DNA of 64,000 nt from DAINRZ01 sp964634885 (GCA_964634885.1 CAZWLN010000003.1:129798-193797), one strand, 5' to 3'; shown: positions 51,341-60,221, counted from the first letter of the stretch. The notes: generated from the letters alone by a model not told the origin. Translations and numbers: made by a program.

Positions 51341-52813
51341 TCAGTATCCGGCGTTGTAAACGAACGGACAGGAACGGTTGCTGCCCTTACCGCCGATTAC
51401 CAGTGTATAGGCTCCGGCAGGAAGCCTGTCAAGGCCGATATAAACACTCCCGCCCGGAGCAATCTCACTGCTGCCGGAAATTACCTGCCTGCCAAGGAGG
51501 TCATATACGGCATAGGAGCAGGATTCATCAGTAAGGCCAATGCCGGTTACTTCGAGGTAACCGCCTGAGGCCGACAGCTTCAATTCAGGGCTTGATTGCT
51601 CACTGACGCCTGTTGTCGGGGCATAGGGAATAATATAGCCCCAGGAGTCGATCACGTTGACATTTGAGAGGTAAGCCGGGGGAAGGCCTTCCTTGTTTAC
51701 AGTCTTCGCGGCACGAAGATAGCACAAAATGTCCTTCTTTTCCGGAAGTGTAGTCCCGTTGACGGTGGCTAATGCGAAATGAGCTTGCTTCCCGGCTGAT
51801 TTCAACTTGCCGAGGAAAATATATTCGTCTCCGCTGAATGCTTCATTTTTTTCTATGCCTTCAATTTGAACATCGTCGCCGTAAGATTCGAAATTGATGA
51901 TTCCCGATATGCCGCCGACATCATCCGTTAGCGAATAATAGACAGGAATCAGCATATTATTGTCCAACTGACTATTATCGTACCAGGTTTTTTCTCCCTG
52001 GGCGAAAGCCTTTGGTTTAACGGAGAATGAGGTCCTTTTCTTTCCGGCATTGACGCCCAGCACCAGCACGTCGGCTTCGTTAACGACGCCGTTGCCGTCG
52101 CAGTCAGCGAAGGTAGCGTCGTACTCATCCCAAGCCAGCACTTTCTGGGCTTTCCAGATGGCGCTGGAGTTCTCCCGCTTGAATGTACGCGATTTCTTGA
52201 CTTCGGAGCCGAAGTCGAAGTAGAGGTCTATCGGGAGTACGTCGTCGTTGTTGACGGTGCTGTTGTCGTCGGTGTCCCCGGGCCAGACCTTGATGAAACT
52301 GTGGATGTTATAGGTAACGGGTTCGGCTTCGAGTTCTATGTCCACCCTGCCGCTGTCGGTGTTTACGTTGGCACGGAGAGTAATGAAGCTGAAGACGGTA
52401 TTCTGGTTATTGACTGCAGAACTGAGGACGGCGAAGTCGAAATGGATGAAATATGGATTGTCGTAACCTTCTGATTTGTATGGCTCTGCGGCGGTAATGC
52501 CACAGTAGATGACTCCCTGGCTCGAGTTCGTTTCAGTGCTGACATAGGTGGCGGTACTGTCGCCGAAGTTGCCCGGGCGCCAGCCCGAATACTTGATGTA
52601 GGAGGCATTGGTCCACTTGAGTGAGAAAGACACTGCGCTGCACTTGAATATGCTGTCCCCGATAATGTCGATTCCGAACAGGTATTTGGCGGTAACGAAG
52701 TCGGACCGCGACGAATCGACGTCTGTCCTGACGATTTTCAGGTTCTGGCCGTTCAGCGTGCAGGCAGTTACAGCCATCACTGCCGTTAGTATAATCCTGT
52801 ATAGCAATTTCAT
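51341..52813 (-). CDS. Secreted dockerin-containing protein with T9SS tail
   Basis: The ATG at 52813 (MKLLYRIILTAVMAVTACTLNGQ) gives a signal peptide and 490 residues. Residues about 25-170 form a beta-sandwich that looks cohesin-like (VSFSLKWTNASYI). A type I dockerin follows with two calcium loops, DTDDNSTVNNDDV and DCDGNGVVNEADV, separated by an insertion of about 50 residues that is longer than usual. A second sandwich domain comes next (ISGIINFESYGDDVQI), then a T9SS type A tail (SYAVYDLLGRQVI, RLPAGAYTLVIGG). The dockerin may bind a cohesin on another surface protein; no cellulosome gene is in the window. Confidence 0.83.
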   Translation of the reverse strand: MKLLYRIILTAVMAVTACTLNGQNLKIVRTDVDSSRSDFVTAKYLFGIDIIGDSIFKCSAVSFSLKWTNASYIKYSGWRPGNFGDSTATYVSTETNSSQGVIYCGITAAEPYKSEGYDNPYFIHFDFAVLSSAVNNQNTVFSFITLRANVNTDSGRVDIELEAEPVTYNIHSFIKVWPGDTDDNSTVNNDDVLPIDLYFDFGSEVKKSRTFKRENSSAIWKAQKVLAWDEYDATFADCDGNGVVNEADVLVLGVNAGKKRTSFSVKPKAFAQGEKTWYDNSQLDNNMLIPVYYSLTDDVGGISGIINFESYGDDVQIEGIEKNEAFSGDEYIFLGKLKSAGKQAHFALATVNGTTLPEKKDILCYLRAAKTVNKEGLPPAYLSNVNVIDSWGYIIPYAPTTGVSEQSSPELKLSASGGYLEVTGIGLTDESCSYAVYDLLGRQVISGSSEIAPGGSVYIGLDRLPAGAYTLVIGGKGSNRSCPFVYNAGY

Positions 52814-52979
52814 CCTGTTTTTTTCAATCTTAAACAAAATTCATCTCAAACATGGCAATGTCTGTGCCAAATTATAATATTCGGCTTTGGCGTAATTTTT
52901 GGGAGGCCGATTGCCGATAATTCTATATGATAAAAAATCATTAAATTATAGTAAATGTGTTTGTTAAAATATTGATTAA

Positions 52980-55304
52980 ATGAAAATGGAACTGAAGCCG
53001 GGGTTGTCTGTTTGCATAATTGCAAAGAATGAAGAGCGGAACATTGGGGAGTGCATCGACAGGGTATTACCTGTGGCCGATGAGATCATTGTAATAGACA
53101 CCGGATCAGACGACAGGACTGCAGCGCTTGCGACCGGGAAAGGCTGCCGCGTTTACCAGGAACCCTGGCAGAATGACTTTTCACTGGCGCGCAACTCGGC
53201 TCTCGACAAAGCACAACATGAATTCATCCTCAGCATCGACGCAGACGAAAGGCTTGTCCATCCCGATGCCCTGAAATCTGTGATGGTCAATGCCCTGCCC
53301 GAAGTAGGGGGCTGGCTGCTTGAAGTGAAATCCTTCGCCTGGAACCAGAGATGCGGCACCGAAGTCTTTGTCAGCAACCTGCTGCGCCTGTTCCGCAACC
53401 ATCCTCAGATCAGGTTTTACGGGCGGATCCACGAACAGATCGTTAAGCCGATTCTGGGCCTGGGGCTGAAGATTGAGAACACTGCCGTACAGGTGCTCCA
53501 CACCGGCTATTCCTATTCCAAATCAGCAATGGAAGAGAAGCACAAGCGTAACCTGGCAATGCTCGACGAGGCTTTACTCGACGAACCCGGCAGCGGCTAT
53601 TACCTCTTCCAGAGAGCCAAGACCAACCTGGCGCTCAACAGGCTCGCCGAAGCGGAGGACGACATTGCCGCCTGCCTCGACATTGCCCGGCAGATGAACC
53701 TCGAACGCTCTCAATTGCTGAATTTTGGGGCGCTGATCGCCATGCAGGCAAAGGACAACGGCAAAGCAAAATCGAGAGCTGCGGAGTCTCTTGCAATACT
53801 TCAGGTGCAGGCTTTTGCCAATTTCATCCTTGGGGATATTTACCACTCTGAACAGAATTACGCTTTGGCGCTCGACGCATACAGTAACCTGGCAGAAGCA
53901 ATCAGGAATCCCGACCCCGCCGCAAAGGTCGCGGGCGATTACTACCTGCCGCCGGAACAGATCAGCTTCAGGAAAGGGAAATGCCTTGTCGGGCTGAACA
54001 GGCTCGACGATGCCGACCGGGAATTTAAGGAAGGCTACCGTGCCAACCCCAACGACGCCAACTCACTTGTCGGCATTGCCAATGTTGAGTACAAGAAAGG
54101 GAGATTTGAAAATTCCCTGGCGCTGCTGAGGGAAGCGCTCCAGCTGACTGCCGACAACGGCGAGATCAAAAGGTTCATAGCTGCCGTCGAGAATTCAATC
54201 AGAATGACTAAGGCTCCCATTCCTCCTTCACCGGTCCCGGTTCAATCAAACGGCAGTCCTGCCGGCGCGTCTTCCGGGAAACCGCTGCTGTCGCTGAGCA
54301 TGATTGTAAAGAATGAGGAAGAATACCTGCCGGGCTGCTTAGAAAGCGTCAAAGGCATCGTCGATGAGATTGTCCTGGTGGACACCGGTTCTACGGACAG
54401 GACTAAGGAGATTGCCAAACGGTTCGGCGCCCGTATATTCGATTTCAAGTGGGTGGACGATTTTGCCGCTGCCCGCAATGAATCGCTTAAGCGCTGCCAG
54501 GGCGAGTGGGTGTTGTACCTCGACGCAGACGAAAGGCTCAATGCCGAAAACAGCCACCTGATCAGGAATATGCTTCTAAATGCCCCGGAAGCAATCGGCG
54601 GTTACATAGTTACCATCGAAAGCGAACACATCCAGCTTACAGGCGACTCCGAGTTCCACAGGGGGGGCTATCCGAGGATATTCCGCAATTACGGCTTCCC
54701 GCAGATATATTTCAAGGGCAAGGTCCACGAGCAGATCACCCCTTCCATCTTCGCCCTGGGCAAGAACATAGATTTTTCCGATGTTACCATTACCCACCTC
54801 GGTTACAATCACTCGCGGGAGGTGATGGAGCAGAAGATCAAACGCAATTACAACATGCTGATCAAACATGTCCAGGAGGAGCCCCTCAACGGCTATGCCT
54901 GGTACCAGTTAGGGCAGACCCTTGCGCATATGCACCTGGCAAAGGAAGCAGAGTCTTCCATTCGTTTTGCCATCGAGTCCGGCACCCTGTCGGCCTCGGT
55001 CTATGCCAGCGCTGCCGCCACCCTCTCGCAACTCGTCGGCAACAGGAAGAGTTTCGAGGAATCGCTCTACTGGGCGGAGAAATCGCTCGAGAAGGCGCCG
55101 TCCCAGGCCTATGCACTGAACCTGAAAGCTTACTCCCTGCTCTATCTCGGCCGCTGTGCCGAGGCCGAGGAACAATTCATCGAAGTTCTGTCGAGGCTGA
55201 GGAACATTAAGGGCGTTCCCCGCTCCGGCTTCGACATCGTCATCAATGAGTCCATCGTACAGCACGGCCTCAGCGAAGCCAGAAAGAAGCTTGGGAAAGA
55301 GTGA
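52980..55304 (+). CDS. Tandem GT2 glycosyltransferase with TPR repeats
   Basis: The 774-residue cytosolic protein has two family-2 glycosyltransferase domains. The first, at about 8-230, shows LSVCIIAKNEERNIGECI, IVIDTGSDDRT and SIDADERL. The second, at about 435-650, shows LSMIVKNEEEYLPGCL, LVDTGSTDRT and YLDADERL. Each is followed by tetratricopeptide repeats (about 230-400 and 650-760). Both domains keep the DxD-like DADE. Such TPR-GT2 proteins often modify proteins or peptides on Ser, Thr or Cys. The acceptor is unknown and the duplication suggests two substrates or successive transfers. Confidence 0.88.
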   Translation: MKMELKPGLSVCIIAKNEERNIGECIDRVLPVADEIIVIDTGSDDRTAALATGKGCRVYQEPWQNDFSLARNSALDKAQHEFILSIDADERLVHPDALKSVMVNALPEVGGWLLEVKSFAWNQRCGTEVFVSNLLRLFRNHPQIRFYGRIHEQIVKPILGLGLKIENTAVQVLHTGYSYSKSAMEEKHKRNLAMLDEALLDEPGSGYYLFQRAKTNLALNRLAEAEDDIAACLDIARQMNLERSQLLNFGALIAMQAKDNGKAKSRAAESLAILQVQAFANFILGDIYHSEQNYALALDAYSNLAEAIRNPDPAAKVAGDYYLPPEQISFRKGKCLVGLNRLDDADREFKEGYRANPNDANSLVGIANVEYKKGRFENSLALLREALQLTADNGEIKRFIAAVENSIRMTKAPIPPSPVPVQSNGSPAGASSGKPLLSLSMIVKNEEEYLPGCLESVKGIVDEIVLVDTGSTDRTKEIAKRFGARIFDFKWVDDFAAARNESLKRCQGEWVLYLDADERLNAENSHLIRNMLLNAPEAIGGYIVTIESEHIQLTGDSEFHRGGYPRIFRNYGFPQIYFKGKVHEQITPSIFALGKNIDFSDVTITHLGYNHSREVMEQKIKRNYNMLIKHVQEEPLNGYAWYQLGQTLAHMHLAKEAESSIRFAIESGTLSASVYASAAATLSQLVGNRKSFEESLYWAEKSLEKAPSQAYALNLKAYSLLYLGRCAEAEEQFIEVLSRLRNIKGVPRSGFDIVINESIVQHGLSEARKKLGKE

Positions 55305-55311
55305 GGGTAAA

Positions 55312-56154
55312 TTAAGAAATAGTACCAATATACTTTTTTCGAGGTATTAAATTACTATTCTTGACTCTATCATGATAATTTTTCAATCCTTTCTTTATAG
55401 ATATATCTATATCAGGGTTTTCTAATCTTTTCTTTTGATCGTTCTTTATATCAAGCTTATTATTTCCAGTGATTATTCCTGTGATTTCTGTTGGGCCTAC
55501 TTTATAATAAGTCTTACGATGACTTATTTGAAAACAGTTACATTTAATGATACTCAATACTTTATATGTAATATCTTTTAAATCTTCTTTAGATGACAAA
55601 GTAATATCATCAACATATCTCGTATAGGTTATACCATGCATTAAACAAATATTATTGATTTTTTCATCAATTTCCATAAATACAAGATTAGCTATATGTG
55701 GACTAGTTGGTGTGCCCTGAGGTAACTGATCTTTATAAGTTGTTAATTCTGTTAGTAATTTACTTACATCTGGCGAGAAACCATAATTTAAAAACATATG
55801 ATAAACCATAGAAGGTCTAATTGATGGGAAAAAGCTTTTTATGTCGGTAATAAATTTATATTTATTCCCTAAATGGAATTTTGCATTTTTTATATTATCT
55901 TTTCCCTTTATTCCCCCTGTTATATATTCTGGATAATACATTTTATCGAGTATTTTACATTTTATTCTTTGTTGAATTGTTTTTAGAGGCTCGATACTAG
56001 GATAAATAGTCCTTTTTTTTACTTTACCATTTTTTACTTGTTCAACGGAGTATTTATAATAGAATTTATCAATATTTTTGACTATCAATTTTAATTCAGA
56101 TAACTCATAACCAAGTATGTAAGCTAATCTAGTTGGTTTTTTTATCATTTTCAT
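55312..56154 (-). CDS. Retron-type reverse transcriptase
   Basis: The 280-residue RT shows all landmark motifs. The retron-specific NAxxH box is NAKFH (90-94). Motif A is FITDIKSFF with the catalytic Asp104. The LPQGTPTSP box is at 144-152, and the active-site RYVDD at 179-183. A retron VTG-like EITGI lies at 223-227, after HRKTYYKVG. It starts with LAYILGYELSELK, as retron RTs do, and is compact, with no fused effector. The gene overlaps the XRE gene by 26 bp. In retrons the RT makes multicopy single-stranded DNA from an adjacent ncRNA and serves anti-phage defence. The ncRNA is not identified; composition is AT-rich, unlike neighbours. Confidence 0.88.
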   Translation of the reverse strand: MKMIKKPTRLAYILGYELSELKLIVKNIDKFYYKYSVEQVKNGKVKKRTIYPSIEPLKTIQQRIKCKILDKMYYPEYITGGIKGKDNIKNAKFHLGNKYKFITDIKSFFPSIRPSMVYHMFLNYGFSPDVSKLLTELTTYKDQLPQGTPTSPHIANLVFMEIDEKINNICLMHGITYTRYVDDITLSSKEDLKDITYKVLSIIKCNCFQISHRKTYYKVGPTEITGIITGNNKLDIKNDQKKRLENPDIDISIKKGLKNYHDRVKNSNLIPRKKYIGTIS

Positions 56155-56440
56155 TAATAAATATTTCTTCGATAAACTGGTTTATTGAAGGTTTTAGTAT
56201 TTCAAATATCTCTTTTTTACTTGATTTTACATCATCATCATTAATTGAAAGGAATAGTAATACAGGTATGGGAATACCTATTTGCTCGCTAATTTTGTTA
56301 ATTAATGAGAAATTGGGCATTTTTTTATTATTCTCTATAAGTGATAAATATGTTTGAGAGATATTTATTTTTGCTGCAAAATCCTTTTGAGAGATATTCT
56401 TTCTTATTCTTAGGTTTTTTATTGCTTTGCCAATATCCAT
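56129..56440 (-). CDS. XRE-family helix-turn-helix protein of the retron-like operon
   Basis: The 103-residue protein has a Cro/C1-type HTH in residues 5-60 (KNLRIRKNISQKDFAAKINI, then SQTYLSLIENNKKMPN) and a C-terminal helical stretch of about 40 residues. Its 3' end overlaps the RT start by 26 bp, so the two are translationally coupled. HTH proteins are the accessory component of some retron types (type VI in the scheme I recall). It might be the effector, the antitoxin-like partner, or simply the repressor. Confidence 0.88.
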   Translation of the reverse strand: MDIGKAIKNLRIRKNISQKDFAAKINISQTYLSLIENNKKMPNFSLINKISEQIGIPIPVLLFLSINDDDVKSSKKEIFEILKPSINQFIEEIFINENDKKTN

Positions 56441-56497
56441 ACATTCATTTTTTTCATACTATCATACATACATAAAAAAAGGATTAGAGGGAACCGG

Positions 56498-56758
56498 TTA
56501 GAAGAAATCTGATATGTTTTTAATGGTGTCTTCATTTAGAAAGACTCTAATAACATTCCAAATCAGATCAGGTAAATACTCTTTTAATTTTTCTTTCGAG
56601 TATCTTATCTTCTTAGATTCCAATTCACTAAGAATTCTACCACAAAGATCCATTTCTTCAACCGTTAACAATTCACGGTTCTTTTCAAGGATTGTTTTAA
56701 ATCCTTGAGCCAATTCATCGAGAGAATGATTGGGCTTTTGATCGATTAATCTATTCAT
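56498..56758 (-). CDS. Small helical protein upstream of the XRE-RT genes
   Basis: The 86-residue ORF starts MNRLIDQKPNHSLDELAQGF and is predicted to be almost all helical (FKTILEKNRELLTVEEMDLC, DLIWNVIRVFLNEDTI). I do not recognise it. It has the same strand and AT-rich composition as the XRE and RT genes and ends 57 bp before the XRE start, so it may be a third component of the operon. It could also be a small regulator or a remnant. Confidence 0.5.
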   Translation of the reverse strand: MNRLIDQKPNHSLDELAQGFKTILEKNRELLTVEEMDLCGRILSELESKKIRYSKEKLKEYLPDLIWNVIRVFLNEDTIKNISDFF

Positions 56759-57336
56759 AGATTAAACCTTTATCAAAGTTAAACAAATTAACGACAGCAA
56801 CATGCTGCCTGCCTATTTCAGCAATAACTGCCGTCCATCGTGAATTGTATTGAATTCCCTCTATCTTTAAAAAACCTGCCTAATAACGAAGAATAGTGCA
56901 GAACAACAAATGGAGTTAGATATAAGGTGTTATAGTTTTGCGGTATGCTAACCCCCATAGAAGGTGGCAACGCCACTGCCAATTAAATGGCTTCAGTCTT
57001 CAGCAGTTAAATGCTAAATCTCTCGATTTTTTCGAATTTCAAAGAACTATTAGTGCCTTAAACGTAAGAGAAAAAATTATATTTTTAACTATTAGTAATA
57101 TTTTGAAAAAAGTTTTCAACAATAAGTAATTTTCTTGATAAACTTCATAGAAAAAATTAGGGGGAAAAAATAAAACAATTTGCAGATTAAAATAGATAAT
57201 ACCAGACATATCATAATAATTGTTAAACTGTGGATTATGTTAATCCTTATATATTCACTTTCTCTCAATAATGGTCCTTCTATACATGCCTATGCTTTCA
57301 AGCTGAATCGGTACTTAGCATAATTCCGTTTTCAAA
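56759..57336. other. Non-coding AT-rich region upstream of the retron-like operon
   Basis: No convincing gene is found; the plus-strand ORF at 56938-57129 has no support. The region contains short hairpins such as CAGCA-ACA-TGCTG near 56796-56812 and GTGGC-AAC-GCCAC near 56964-56976, and would be the place to seek the retron msr-msd RNA on the minus strand. I could not find the paired a1/a2 repeats by eye. Confidence 0.4.
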
Positions 57337-59016
57337 TTATTTTCCTACTTCCCTCTTCAAAAACACAAGGCCGTTGCTTTTGCCGACCGGCGTCAGGCCG
57401 TAGTCCCTGATGTACTTCTCCGCTTTGTTCAGCTTCGTTACAAAGTACACCGGATATTTGATTGTGCCTTTGAGAAGGCTGTCCTTCCGCCCTTTTTCAG
57501 GTATGCCGTTCCTGTAGAAAGAGAGATGGGGCTGCTTGTCCGTATAGAAATAGAACCCGTACTTGTAATTGCCTATGTCTAAGGGATAGACACAACAGTC
57601 TTTGCCTCTCATCGTTTTGTAGAACTCCACGGCGTCGCCCTGCACCATGCTTTCTACCGGCGGGGCAATCATCGGCATGAACAGGAATACGGAAATGGCC
57701 GTGCCCGCATAGAGTATTACAAACCCGTTGAGGATTTTTTCCCTGTTGATGTATATCAGGGAGGCAATCACCGCGGCCAGGAGTATTATCCCCACCGCCG
57801 GTTCGATGCCCGTCCAGGCAATCGGCTTCAGCAGCATAGCCCTTGTAAATTCATCTTTAATCATCGGCGCAAAAGTACCGATGTTCATCAACAGGAGCGG
57901 CAGGCCGACAAAAGCCAGCCCCCAGGCAATACCCATGACGCCGTATATCCATTTGACGGCTCTCTTAATAGTTACTCCCCCGTAAACTGCCTTGTAAACC
58001 CCGTAGGCCGCAAGGAAAGTGATTGGGAAGTACGCCAGCGAAGAATAGTGGACAATCTTGGTCTTGACAATTGAAAATACAATCAACACGACATAGAGCA
58101 GTATCTTGCCCCACAGCTTGATGTGTTGCTGCTTCTCGTCGTCCCCTGTGTTCTTGTTGTAATGGATGAACATCAGGACTGATGAGGGGAAGCACCCGAA
58201 GAACAACACTACGAAATGATAGTAGAAAGGCTGTCCGTGCCCGGCGTCGCCCGTAGTCAGGAGCCGCACCTGGTATTCCAGGAAGTCGGCGAGTATGTTC
58301 TGGCTGCCGATGGACGCAAATGTATAGATGTACCAGGCAGCGGCAGGCAGGGCAGCAACAAGGCTGAAAACGATGAACGGGATATATGGAAATTTCACCT
58401 TTTTACAACTGATGATCCCGATGACAATCCATGTCAGGGCAGGCAGGAGATAGCCTACAGGGCCTTTTGTCATTACCGCCAGCGCCGTGAAAATGCCTGC
58501 AAGCCACAGGTCCTTATTGAGTTTTCTCCTCCCGCGGCTGTTTATGCCCGTGAAGAACATGGCGGAGTACCATGTACCGAGGAACATCATCAGGTTGAAC
58601 AGCGGGTCGATCAGCCCCGTCTTGAAATAGAAGTGGGGAAGTATTGAACCGAGGTAAGCCAAAGCCCACAGGAGGCCGAATTTCTCGTCGTACAGCCTAC
58701 GCCCGAAGTTGAACAGTACTAATAAGGTAATCATGCCGATGAGGGCGTTGGGAAAGCGGGCGCCGAATTCGTCCACGCCGAAGACGTTCATCGATGCGGA
58801 CTGGATCCAGAAGAAAAGGGGCGGCTTCTCGTGAAAAGGCTCAAAGTCAATCATTACCTTCGTGTAGTCGCCCGTAACAATCATTTCCCGCGAGGCTTCC
58901 GCGAAGTTGATTTCGTCCCAGTCCAGCAGGTGGACAGCGCCCAGGTAGGGCAGGAACAGTACGATGCTCAGCAGGGCAATCAGCAGGTTAGCTTTCAATG
59001 TTGTGTTGTTTTTCAT
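57337..59016 (-). CDS. GT39/ArnT-like membrane glycosyltransferase
   Basis: The 559-residue protein has 10-12 membrane helices and the GT-C motif in its first periplasmic loop (LDWDEINFAEASREM with the catalytic Asp/Glu pair, then FHEKPPLFFW). It matches the ArnT/PMT-like group that transfers a sugar from a polyprenyl-phosphate donor to lipids or proteins in the periplasm. The adjacent GT2 gene, 3 bp upstream in the operon, likely makes the polyprenyl-phosphate-sugar donor. The acceptor is unknown. Confidence 0.9.
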   Translation of the reverse strand: MKNNTTLKANLLIALLSIVLFLPYLGAVHLLDWDEINFAEASREMIVTGDYTKVMIDFEPFHEKPPLFFWIQSASMNVFGVDEFGARFPNALIGMITLLVLFNFGRRLYDEKFGLLWALAYLGSILPHFYFKTGLIDPLFNLMMFLGTWYSAMFFTGINSRGRRKLNKDLWLAGIFTALAVMTKGPVGYLLPALTWIVIGIISCKKVKFPYIPFIVFSLVAALPAAAWYIYTFASIGSQNILADFLEYQVRLLTTGDAGHGQPFYYHFVVLFFGCFPSSVLMFIHYNKNTGDDEKQQHIKLWGKILLYVVLIVFSIVKTKIVHYSSLAYFPITFLAAYGVYKAVYGGVTIKRAVKWIYGVMGIAWGLAFVGLPLLLMNIGTFAPMIKDEFTRAMLLKPIAWTGIEPAVGIILLAAVIASLIYINREKILNGFVILYAGTAISVFLFMPMIAPPVESMVQGDAVEFYKTMRGKDCCVYPLDIGNYKYGFYFYTDKQPHLSFYRNGIPEKGRKDSLLKGTIKYPVYFVTKLNKAEKYIRDYGLTPVGKSNGLVFLKREVGK

Positions 59017-59019
59017 AGC

Positions 59020-59751
59020 TTATTTATTTTGTTTTACTTTCTTTCCGAACCATTTACCTTTAATCAGGAACAGGTACCATTTCATATATTTTGGCAGCCA
59101 TTTGAAGAGCCTGAATTTTGACCGACCCTCAGTCCTGTCCCACCATTGAGCGGGAAGTTCGACGATGCTTCCGCCGTTCAGGTAGATCTTCGCAGTAATT
59201 TCCATGCCGATCTCGAAACCACCGGTACTTTCAATTGCGATACTTTTCAGGGCTTCTGTCCTGTACATCCTGTAACTGTTGCTGATGTCGTGGGTGGGAA
59301 TGCGGCTCAGGGCATGAAGACTGACACCGGCAATCCTCGACAGCGCCTGCTTGAAGAAAGGCCCTCCGTTGAGCTTCCCCCCTTTCATGTATCGGGAAGG
59401 GATGATTACGTCATAGCCGCGTCGCCCGTATTCAATCATTGCCGGCAGGACGGAATAGTCGTCGGAGAGGTCGGCCATCGACACAATGACGTAGTCGGCA
59501 GGAGATGAGAACAGTCCGGTTTTCAGGGCTTCGAGTACACCGCGGCCTCTGTTCCTGAGCAATTCAACAGGCCGCGAATACTTTCCGGCAATCCTTTGTA
59601 TTACCGGGAGGGTGTTGTCTTCATCGAAATCATAGACGATGATGCACCTGAATTCCGCTTCTGCAGCAGGCAGCGCTGTGAAAAGGGCGTCGAGGTTCCT
59701 TTCGATGTTCTCCCCCTCATTATAGACCGGTACTACAATATCAATTTTCAG
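59020..59751 (-). CDS. GT2 polyprenyl-phosphate glycosyltransferase, non-canonical start
   Basis: The family's N-terminus (KIDIVVPVYNEGENIERNL, CIIVYDFDEDNT, then LLRNRGRGVLEAL) is fully encoded but is preceded in frame only by GGA ACG GGT AAT CTG after a TGA. No ATG, GTG or TTG exists before conserved residues. The CTG at 59751-59749, nine bases after GAGGA, is the best start and gives 243 residues; ATT at the third codon is another option. Further motifs are ADYVIVSMADLSDD, VIIPSRYMKGGK and DISNSYRMYR. It should transfer a sugar from a nucleotide to polyprenyl phosphate for the GT39 gene 3 bp downstream. An internal start at 59562 would remove the catalytic N-terminus. Confidence 0.8.
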   Translation of the reverse strand: MKIDIVVPVYNEGENIERNLDALFTALPAAEAEFRCIIVYDFDEDNTLPVIQRIAGKYSRPVELLRNRGRGVLEALKTGLFSSPADYVIVSMADLSDDYSVLPAMIEYGRRGYDVIIPSRYMKGGKLNGGPFFKQALSRIAGVSLHALSRIPTHDISNSYRMYRTEALKSIAIESTGGFEIGMEITAKIYLNGGSIVELPAQWWDRTEGRSKFRLFKWLPKYMKWYLFLIKGKWFGKKVKQNK

Positions 59752-60027
59752 ATTACCCGTTCCTCACGATATAAAAATGTATAATTTAGGTAATTGGAGC
59801 CTGTTTTGCAAATGTAATAAGCAAGTTAAATTAATAATTATTAATTTTTGTAACCAAAATCAGTTTCGATTGTTATTACATTAGAATATTTGATGGAAAT
59901 AAAAAAAATATTGAAAACGTTATTTGACAACCGGCATCGGCTGGGCAAAAAAAACAGGACAAAACCTGTCTAAGGAAGCAATCAGAGAATTTAGTTATAA
60001 ATGATAATGCACTACCCGCCCCGCAAA
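59752..60027. other. Intergenic region, nothing clear
   Basis: This AT-rich gap upstream of the GT2 gene holds no ORF, RNA gene or repeat module that I can support. The promoter of the GT2-GT39 operon should lie here. Confidence 0.5.
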
Positions 60028-60152
60028 AACTCCCAACCCGGAGACGCATTGATTACCCGTGTGATCATGGTTCATGACTGCCTGAAGAAAAATGCAATGG
60101 TAGATGGAAAAATGATGGATTGACCCTACCTGTGTATCCCGGATTGGGAGTT
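60028..60152 (-). ncRNA. Candidate structured RNA closed by a 14-bp helix
   Basis: AACTCCCAACCCGG at 60028-60041 and CCGGATTGGGAGTT at 60139-60152 pair at their ends. Read on the minus strand the helix is continuous over 14 bp with one U-G pair; on the plus strand it has one C-A mismatch, so the minus strand is favoured. The 97-nt interior includes a TCATG-AAC-CATGA hairpin. T-runs lie just outside on both strands. It sits downstream of ligA in the minus direction. No known RNA family was recognised. Confidence 0.4.
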
Positions 60153-60221
60153 ACTTTTTTTATACAGCAGCCTCCCGCCGGAACCGAACATTCCCCGGCG
60201 AAAGCCACCCACAAGTTCTGA

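Noticed and set aside
54506..55210. 234-residue ORF within the GT2-TPR gene
   Set aside because: Alternate frame of the second GT2 domain; Arg/Gly/His-rich with no fold signature.
55312..56154. Group II intron maturase or DGR reverse transcriptase
   Set aside because: No maturase X or HNH domain, no intron RNA ends, no template/variable repeat pair seen, and the NAxxH box favours a retron.
56938..57129. 63-residue plus-strand ORF upstream of the retron-like operon
   Set aside because: No ribosome site, no motif, and opposite strand to the operon; more likely non-coding.
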